From Microbacterium sp. GCS4 (GTDB taxonomy: Bacteria > Actinomycetota > Actinomycetes > Actinomycetales > Microbacteriaceae), in the NCBI RefSeq assembly GCF_001262495.1, contig NZ_LGYE01000001.1, positions 806,001-870,000 of the forward strand: a stretch of 64,000 bases of DNA, read 5' to 3'. The notes beneath the pieces were generated by a model, which saw only the letters and a list, made by a program, of their open reading frames with translations, was not told the origin of the DNA and made no database searches. Shown piece after piece: positions 59,682 to 64,000 of this stretch. The first letter of the stretch is position 1. Each line of letters opens with the position of its first letter. Both the position numbers and the translations under genes were made by a program.

Positions 59682-59690
59682 TGATATGCT
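59682..59690 (+). promoter_or_regulatory. Extended -10 promoter of the second DEAD-box gene
   Basis: TGATATGCT (TG-N-TATGCT) without a -35. It predicts a start near 59697 and a leader of about 200 bases, long for this genome. The leader holds a candidate 24-residue ORF just before the helicase start. Confidence 0.45.
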
Positions 59691-59815
59691 GGGACCGTCA
59701 TCCGGACGACCCGTCCGCTGATGTCGTCGTCGTCACGGGGTCTCCGAGGACCGAAACGAGCACGCGGAACGCTGCTCCCGTACCAGCCGCTGCTGGCCTT
59801 TCGCACGGCGAACCG

Positions 59816-59890
59816 ATGCGCTCCCTGCGCCGTCGCCACCCCTCATCCAGAACCCTCGCGTGCGATCCGCCGTGCGCGCTGCCGGAGTAA
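59816..59890 (+). CDS. Candidate 24-residue leader ORF before the second DEAD-box gene
   Basis: ATG MRSLRRRHPSSRTLACDPPC... ends in TAA 4 bases before the helicase ATG. The helicase ribosome site GGAG lies inside its last codons, so its translation could affect access to that site. It has no good ribosome site of its own. It is a speculative small ORF. Confidence 0.3.
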   Translation: MRSLRRRHPSSRTLACDPPCALPE

Positions 59891-59894
59891 CCCC

Positions 59895-61256
59895 ATGCCT
59901 TCCTTCCTCGATCTCGGCGTTCCCGCCGATCTCGCCGCCGTGCTCGCCGAGTCCGGCAAGACTGAAGCGTTCGCCATTCAGCGCGACACGCTCCCCGACT
60001 CCCTCGCCGGACGCGACCTCCTCGGTCGCGGACGCACGGGCAGCGGCAAGACCATCGCGTTCGCGCTCCCGCTCGTCGCGCGCCTCGCCGCCTCCGGCAA
60101 GAAGCGCCGCGCCGGCCTGCCCCGAGGTCTCGTCCTCGCGCCGACCCGCGAGCTCGCCACGCAGATCGCCGCGACCGTCGCTCCCCTCGCCGCCGCCGCC
60201 GGCCTCAAGGTCACGACGGTGTTCGGCGGCGTGAGCCAGCGTCCGCAGGAGCAGGCGCTGAACGGCGGTGTGGACATCGTCGTGGCGTGCCCTGGTCGCC
60301 TCGAGGACCTCATGAAGCAGAAGGTCGTGCGCCTGAGCGAGATCGAGGTCACCGTGCTCGACGAGGCCGACCACATGGCCGACCTCGGCTTCCTGCCCGG
60401 CGTCACCCGCATCCTCACCGCCACCCCGGCGGGCGGTCAGCGCCTGCTGTTCAGCGCCACCCTCGACCGAGGAATCGACACGCTCGCGCGCCGCTTCCTC
60501 GTGAACCCGGTGAGCCACGAGGTCGACGAGGCCAGCGTGCCGGTCGGCGAGATGACGCACCGCGTGCTCGTCGTGGACTCCACCGAGAACAAGACGACCC
60601 TGGTGCGCGACCTCGCCTCCGGCACCGGCCGGCGCATCCTCTTCACGCGCACGAAGCACCAGGCCAAGAAGCTCGCCAAGCAGCTCACCGCGGCGGGCAT
60701 CCCGGCGGTCGACCTGCACGGCAACCTGTCGCAGAACGCCCGCGAGCGCAATCTCGGCGCCTTCTCGTCCGACCCGGACGACGGCGGTGTGCGCGTGCTC
60801 GTCGCGACCGACGTCGCGGCCCGCGGCGTGCACGTCGACAACGTCGACCTCGTGGTGCACGTCGACCCGCCCATGGAGCACAAGGCGTACCTGCACCGCT
60901 CCGGCCGCACTGCGCGTGCCGGCGCCGCCGGCACCGTCGTCACGGTCGTGCTCCCCGAGCAGCGCCGCGACGTGAAGGACCTGCTGCGCAAGGCCGCGAT
61001 CAGCGCGCCCCTGGAGGACCTCACCTCGGCCGCCGTGACCGAGCTCGTGCCGGAGCGCGCCCCGCACGTGCGCCCCGCGCCCGTCCAGCAGCAGCAGCGT
61101 CAGGCGCCGAAGCAGCGTCCCGCCGGCGGAGAGCGGAACGGAGCAGCCACCCCACCTGCCCGTCGTCGCCGTCGCCCCCGTTCGGGTGGCCAGGGCGCTG
61201 CCCAGGGCGGCGGCGCCCGTCAGGGCGGCCGCGGACGCGGCGGTCAGGCGCGCTGA
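59895..61256 (+). CDS. DEAD-box RNA helicase (second copy)
   Basis: 453 residues. FLDLGVPADLAAVL, Q-motif AFAIQRDTLPD, GRGRTGSGKTIAFALPL, VLAPTRELATQIA, VACPGRLEDL, LDEADHMADLGFLP (DEAD), FSATLDR, TRTKHQAKKLAKQL, ATDVAARGVHVDNV and YLHRSGRTARAGAAG. The tail (about 400-453) is Gln/Arg/Gly-rich with QQQQR and RRRRRPRSGG. It differs from the copy at 41932 in the motif I context, so the two are not recent duplicates. ATG at 59895 has GGAG 7 bases before it; the 58-residue in-frame extension from 59721 lacks family sense. Confidence 0.93.
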   Translation: MPSFLDLGVPADLAAVLAESGKTEAFAIQRDTLPDSLAGRDLLGRGRTGSGKTIAFALPLVARLAASGKKRRAGLPRGLVLAPTRELATQIAATVAPLAAAAGLKVTTVFGGVSQRPQEQALNGGVDIVVACPGRLEDLMKQKVVRLSEIEVTVLDEADHMADLGFLPGVTRILTATPAGGQRLLFSATLDRGIDTLARRFLVNPVSHEVDEASVPVGEMTHRVLVVDSTENKTTLVRDLASGTGRRILFTRTKHQAKKLAKQLTAAGIPAVDLHGNLSQNARERNLGAFSSDPDDGGVRVLVATDVAARGVHVDNVDLVVHVDPPMEHKAYLHRSGRTARAGAAGTVVTVVLPEQRRDVKDLLRKAAISAPLEDLTSAAVTELVPERAPHVRPAPVQQQQRQAPKQRPAGGERNGAATPPARRRRRPRSGGQGAAQGGGARQGGRGRGGQAR

Positions 61257-61275
61257 CGCAGCGCCGACAGACGAG

Positions 61276-61306
61276 AAGAGCGGATGCCGTGACGGCATCC
61301 GCTCTT
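61276..61306 (+). terminator. Terminator of the second DEAD-box gene
   Basis: AAGAGCGGATGCCGT / ACGGCATCCGCTCTT, 14 effective base pairs with loop TGA, followed by CTTGTTT. It lies between convergent genes and may serve both. Confidence 0.85.
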
Positions 61307-61327
61307 CTTGTTTCTGACGACGATGCG

Positions 61328-62623
61328 TCAGCGGGTCTGGAACGTGCGCTCCGCCGATCCCGTGTACAGCTGCTGCGGGCGGCCGATCTTGGTCTGCGGG
61401 TCGAGCTGCAGCTCGCGCCACTGGGCGAGCCAGCCGGGCAGGCGGCCGATCGCGAACAGCACGGTGAACATGCGCGTCGGGAAGCCCATCGCCTTGTAGA
61501 TCACTCCGGTGTAGAAGTCGACGTTCGGGTACAGGCGACGCTCCTTGAAGTAGTCGTCTGCGAGCGCGATCTCCTCGAGCTCCTGCGCGAGGTCGAGCAG
61601 CGGGTCGGTGACGCCGAGCTCGGCCAGCACCTCGGCCGCGGCCTGCTTGACGAGCTTCGCGCGCGGGTCGTAGTTCTTGTACACCCGGTGCCCGAAGCCC
61701 ATGAGCTTCACGCCTTCTTCCTTGTTCTTCACCCGCTCGACGAAGCGCGAGACGCTCTGACCCGAGTCGCGAATCTGTCCGAGCATCGTGAGCACGGCCT
61801 CATTCGCGCCGCCGTGGAGCGGACCGGAAAGGGCCTGGATGCCGGCCGAGATCGAGGCGAACTGGTTGGCGCCGGTCGATCCGACCAGACGCACGGTCGA
61901 GGTGGAGGCGTTCTGCTCGTGGTCCTCGTGGAGGATGAGCAGCAGCTCGAGCGCCTTCGACATCACCGGGTTGATCTCGTAGGGCTCGGAGTTGACGCCG
62001 AAGTTGAGCTTCAGGAAGTTCTCGACGAAGCCGAGCGAGTTGTCCGGGTAGAGGAACGCCTGTCCGACGCTCTTCTTGTGCGCGTACGCCGCGATCACCG
62101 GCAGCTTGGCCAGCATGCGGATCATGTTGAGCTCGACGTGCTCGGGGTTGTGGGGGTCGGTCTGACCCTCGTAGTAGGTCGAGAGCGCGGCGACCGCCGA
62201 GGAGAGCACCGACATCGGGTGCGCGGTGTGCGGGAGCGCCGAGAAGAAGCGCTTGAGGTCCTCGTGCAGCAGCGTGTGGCGGCGGATCTTCTCGTCGAAC
62301 TCCGCGAGCTCCGCGGCGGAGGGAAGCTCGCCGTAGATGAGGAGCCAGGCGACCTCGAGGTAGCTCGTGTTGCCCGCGAGCTGCTCGATCGGGTACCCGC
62401 GGTAGCGCAGGATGCCCTTGTCGCCGTCGATGAAGGTGATCTCCGACTTGGTGGACGCCGTGTTGACGAAGCCGTAGTCGAGGCCCGTGTAGCCGGTCTG
62501 GCGGGTCAGGGTCGAGAAGTCGATGCTGTCGTACCCGGCGGTGCCGCGTACGAGAGGGAACTCGGCGGTGGTCTCGCCGATCGTCAGCGTCGCCTTCGCC
62601 TGCTGGTCTGCCGCTGCGCTCAC
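61328..62623 (-). CDS. gltA: Citrate synthase
   Basis: 431 residues, type II (hexameric) class. Motifs: ALSGPLHGGANEAVLTML (active-site His), MGFGHRVYKNYDPRA (second His and Arg), NVDFYTGVIYKAMGFPTRMF (Asp-containing segment) and AIGRLPGWLAQWREL. It condenses acetyl-CoA with oxaloacetate. GAGGAGG sits 7 bases before the GTG at 62623. A candidate promoter is at 62729-62760, giving a leader of about 100 bases. Confidence 0.96.
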   Translation of the reverse strand: MSAAADQQAKATLTIGETTAEFPLVRGTAGYDSIDFSTLTRQTGYTGLDYGFVNTASTKSEITFIDGDKGILRYRGYPIEQLAGNTSYLEVAWLLIYGELPSAAELAEFDEKIRRHTLLHEDLKRFFSALPHTAHPMSVLSSAVAALSTYYEGQTDPHNPEHVELNMIRMLAKLPVIAAYAHKKSVGQAFLYPDNSLGFVENFLKLNFGVNSEPYEINPVMSKALELLLILHEDHEQNASTSTVRLVGSTGANQFASISAGIQALSGPLHGGANEAVLTMLGQIRDSGQSVSRFVERVKNKEEGVKLMGFGHRVYKNYDPRAKLVKQAAAEVLAELGVTDPLLDLAQELEEIALADDYFKERRLYPNVDFYTGVIYKAMGFPTRMFTVLFAIGRLPGWLAQWRELQLDPQTKIGRPQQLYTGSAERTFQTR

Positions 62624-62728
62624 GCGTGGGCCTCCTCTGGGGTCGTCATCAAGCCTTTTGTGGCGATGTCACGGCGTCGTGCGCCGAGCCGGATCGAGAT
62701 CGTCGATACGCGACCGAATCGCTCCTAC

Positions 62729-62760
62729 AGCCTAGTAGTCGCACCGGCCTACTGTGACAA
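62729..62760 (-). promoter_or_regulatory. Candidate gltA promoter
   Basis: On the minus strand TTGTCA (62755-62760) is followed by TACTAG at 17-base spacing or TAGGCT (62729-62734) at 20. Either would serve gltA. Confidence 0.4.
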
Positions 62761-62793
62761 CCGACAAAACAATGACGGTCTGCCGGGTGTTTC

Positions 62794-63906
62794 CTACAGA
62801 GTCACGGACTGAAGACGGCGAGCGGCCTCGAGCACCCGCTCGGTCGGCGCCGTGAGCGCCAGTCGCACATGCTTGCCGGAGTGCGCGCCGTAGAAGGGAC
62901 CGGGCCCCGCGAGGATGCCGAGATCCGCGAGCCGTCCCATGCTCGCCCAGGCATCCTCCCCCGCGGTCGCCCACAGGTAGAGACCCGCCTCCGAGCCGTC
63001 GATCCGGAAACCGGCAGCCTCGAGCGCGGGGCGCAGCGCATCGCGGCGCTCCCGGTACAGCTCCTTCTGCGCCGCCACGTGCTCGTCGTCGCCGAGGGCG
63101 ACCGCCATGGCGTGCTGCACGGGGGCGGGCGGCATGAGGCCCAGGTGCTTGCGTGCGGTCAGCAGGTCGCCGACGATGCGCGCGCACCCCGCCAGGAACG
63201 CGGCGCGATAGCCGGCGAGGTTGGACTGCTTGCTCAGCGAGTACACGCTCAGCAGGTTCGCTCGGCTGCCGCCCGTCACCCGAGGGTCGAGGATCGACGG
63301 CACGGGCTCGCTCGCCCATCGGCCGTCCCAGCCCAGCTCCGCGTAGCACTCGTCGCTCGCGAGGACGGCGCCGAGTTCCCGAGCACGCACCACGGCCGCA
63401 GCCAGCTCCTCGACCGTCCAGGTGCGACCGTCGGGGTTGCCCGGGGTGTTGATCCAGATGAGCTTCGCACCCTCAGGCCACTCCGCCGGGTCATCCGCCG
63501 CGAGCGGCGTCGCTCCCACCACGCGCGCGCCGACCTCGTAGGTCGGGTAGGCGACGCGGGGGTGCACGACGATGTCGCCCTCCCCCAGGCCCAGCAGCGT
63601 CGGCAGCAGCGCGACCAGCTCCTTCGAGCCGATCGTGGGCAGCACGTTGTCGGTCGTGAGATCCTCGACGCCGCGGCGACGGGCGTACCAGGCGACGATC
63701 GCCTCGCGCAGCGAGGGGGTGCCCACCGTCTGCGGGTACGCGTGCGCGTCGGTGGCCTCGGCGAGTGCCCGGCGGATCAGCTCGGGCGTCGGATCGACCG
63801 GCGAGCCGACAGAGAGGTCGACGAGGCCCTGCGGATGCTGCGCCGCGCGCTCACGGTAAGGGACGACCGCATCCCAGGGGTAGTCGGCCAGGTCGTGGAC
63901 GCTCAC
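62794..63906 (-). CDS. dapC: Succinyldiaminopimelate transaminase DapC
   Basis: 370 residues, PLP fold type I. VDLSVGSPVDPTPELIRRAL, VLPTIGSKELVALLPTLLGL, IWINTPGNPDGRTW (cofactor Asn), LASDECYAELGW (Asp) and SVYSLSKQSNLAGYRAAFLAG, with the Schiff-base lysine. It converts N-succinyl-2-amino-6-oxopimelate to succinyl-DAP. The GTG at 63906 follows the ferredoxin stop by 3 bases; the fdx-dapC pairing is standard in actinobacteria (Rv1177-Rv1178). Confidence 0.94.
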   Translation of the reverse strand: MSVHDLADYPWDAVVPYRERAAQHPQGLVDLSVGSPVDPTPELIRRALAEATDAHAYPQTVGTPSLREAIVAWYARRRGVEDLTTDNVLPTIGSKELVALLPTLLGLGEGDIVVHPRVAYPTYEVGARVVGATPLAADDPAEWPEGAKLIWINTPGNPDGRTWTVEELAAAVVRARELGAVLASDECYAELGWDGRWASEPVPSILDPRVTGGSRANLLSVYSLSKQSNLAGYRAAFLAGCARIVGDLLTARKHLGLMPPAPVQHAMAVALGDDEHVAAQKELYRERRDALRPALEAAGFRIDGSEAGLYLWATAGEDAWASMGRLADLGILAGPGPFYGAHSGKHVRLALTAPTERVLEAARRLQSVTL

Positions 63907-63909
63907 GGG

Positions 63910-64000
63910 CTACTCGCCCTGGGGCGGGAGCGCCGCGATGATGGGGTGATCGTGCGCGATCACGCCGACCTTGGCCGCACCACCGGGCGAGCCGACCTCG
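63910..64000 (-). CDS. fdxA: Ferredoxin, C-terminal end only (cut by window edge)
   Basis: The last 29 codons are visible: EVGSPGGAAKVGVIAHDHPI and the ending IAALPPQGE, then TAG. GSPGGAAK-x-G is the characteristic tail of actinobacterial seven-iron ferredoxins encoded before dapC. The cluster-binding cysteines lie outside the window, so cluster type cannot be seen. Coupled to dapC by a 3-base gap. Confidence 0.85.
   Translation of the reverse strand, partial: EVGSPGGAAKVGVIAHDHPIIAALPPQGE

Noticed and set aside
59721..59894. In-frame 58-residue N-terminal extension of the second DEAD-box helicase
   Set aside because: No ribosome site, low-complexity Arg/Pro/Ser content, and a good GGAG-ATG at 59895 at the family start.

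Overview
The window is a gene-dense, very GC-rich (about 70 % by eye) actinobacterial chromosome segment. Protein wording, codon use (GAC/CTC/GTC dominated), gene order and the many GTG starts point to the Microbacteriaceae, most likely Microbacterium. I see no phage, transposon, CRISPR array, plasmid gene or origin. All gene-free gaps are under 250 bases; the two largest (2454-2667 and 59651-59894) hold hairpins and a promoter with a leader, respectively. Roughly 57 protein genes, one tRNA and two candidate leader ORFs are supported.

Layout. 1-12.5 kb: envelope and surface-polymer genes mixed with housekeeping genes. These are a DUF4012 protein cut by the left edge, a sortase-type surface protein, a LytR-CpsA-Psr (LCP) ligase overlapping purE, purK, a PH-domain protein, birA, three CDP-glycerol glycerophosphotransferase-like enzymes and a family 2 glycosyltransferase. 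12.5-20 kb: a membrane HtrA-type protease, an aminotransferase, a nitrilase-type hydrolase, an initiator tRNA with a strong terminator, a small lower-GC pair (HIT protein, GIY-YIG-like protein), and an NCS1 permease with a second nitrilase. 20-23.2 kb: a copper-type operon (H/M-rich membrane protein, CopC, PCu(A)C lipoprotein, Tat-exported Dyp peroxidase). 23.2-43.5 kb: a block whose order matches, as I recall it, Mycobacterium tuberculosis Rv3193c-Rv3211. It runs UPF0182, membrane Lon/PDZ protease, DUF2342 protein, TOMM-like protein, UvrD-like helicase, NudC, AdnB/AdnA, DUF3107, ferritin-like protein and DEAD-box helicase. 43.4-49.9 kb: DUF817, PHP phosphoesterase, EEP-family enzyme, aminopeptidase P, phosphotransferase, VOC protein and alpha/beta hydrolase. 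49.9-64 kb: a second block resembling M. tuberculosis Rv1233c-Rv1177. It holds DUF4870, a stress-type membrane protein, PRC/MgtE_N/CBS, DUF1003, Mrp, TatB, an O-methyltransferase, DUF3117, dapE, dapD, a second DEAD-box helicase, citrate synthase, dapC and the end of a ferredoxin gene.

How it works together: the genes cover wall-polymer assembly, purine synthesis (purE/K), lysine and diaminopimelate synthesis (dapC, dapD, dapE), DNA end resection (AdnAB), copper handling, RNA remodelling and Tat export (TatB; the Dyp peroxidase carries a Tat signal).

The most notable global pattern is transcriptional. For 22 genes a -10-like hexamer (16 of them strict TANNNT) lies exactly 6 or 7 bases before the start codon, which predicts leaderless mRNAs; the short spacer is often GGAGG-like. 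Other points of interest are short ORFs placed directly before both DEAD-box helicase genes, a 21-base stretch encoding seven arginines on both strands, an orphan TOMM-type protein overlapping uvrD antisense, a kinase-fold protein without its catalytic loop, and a hairpin around the start codon of a glycerophosphotransferase gene.
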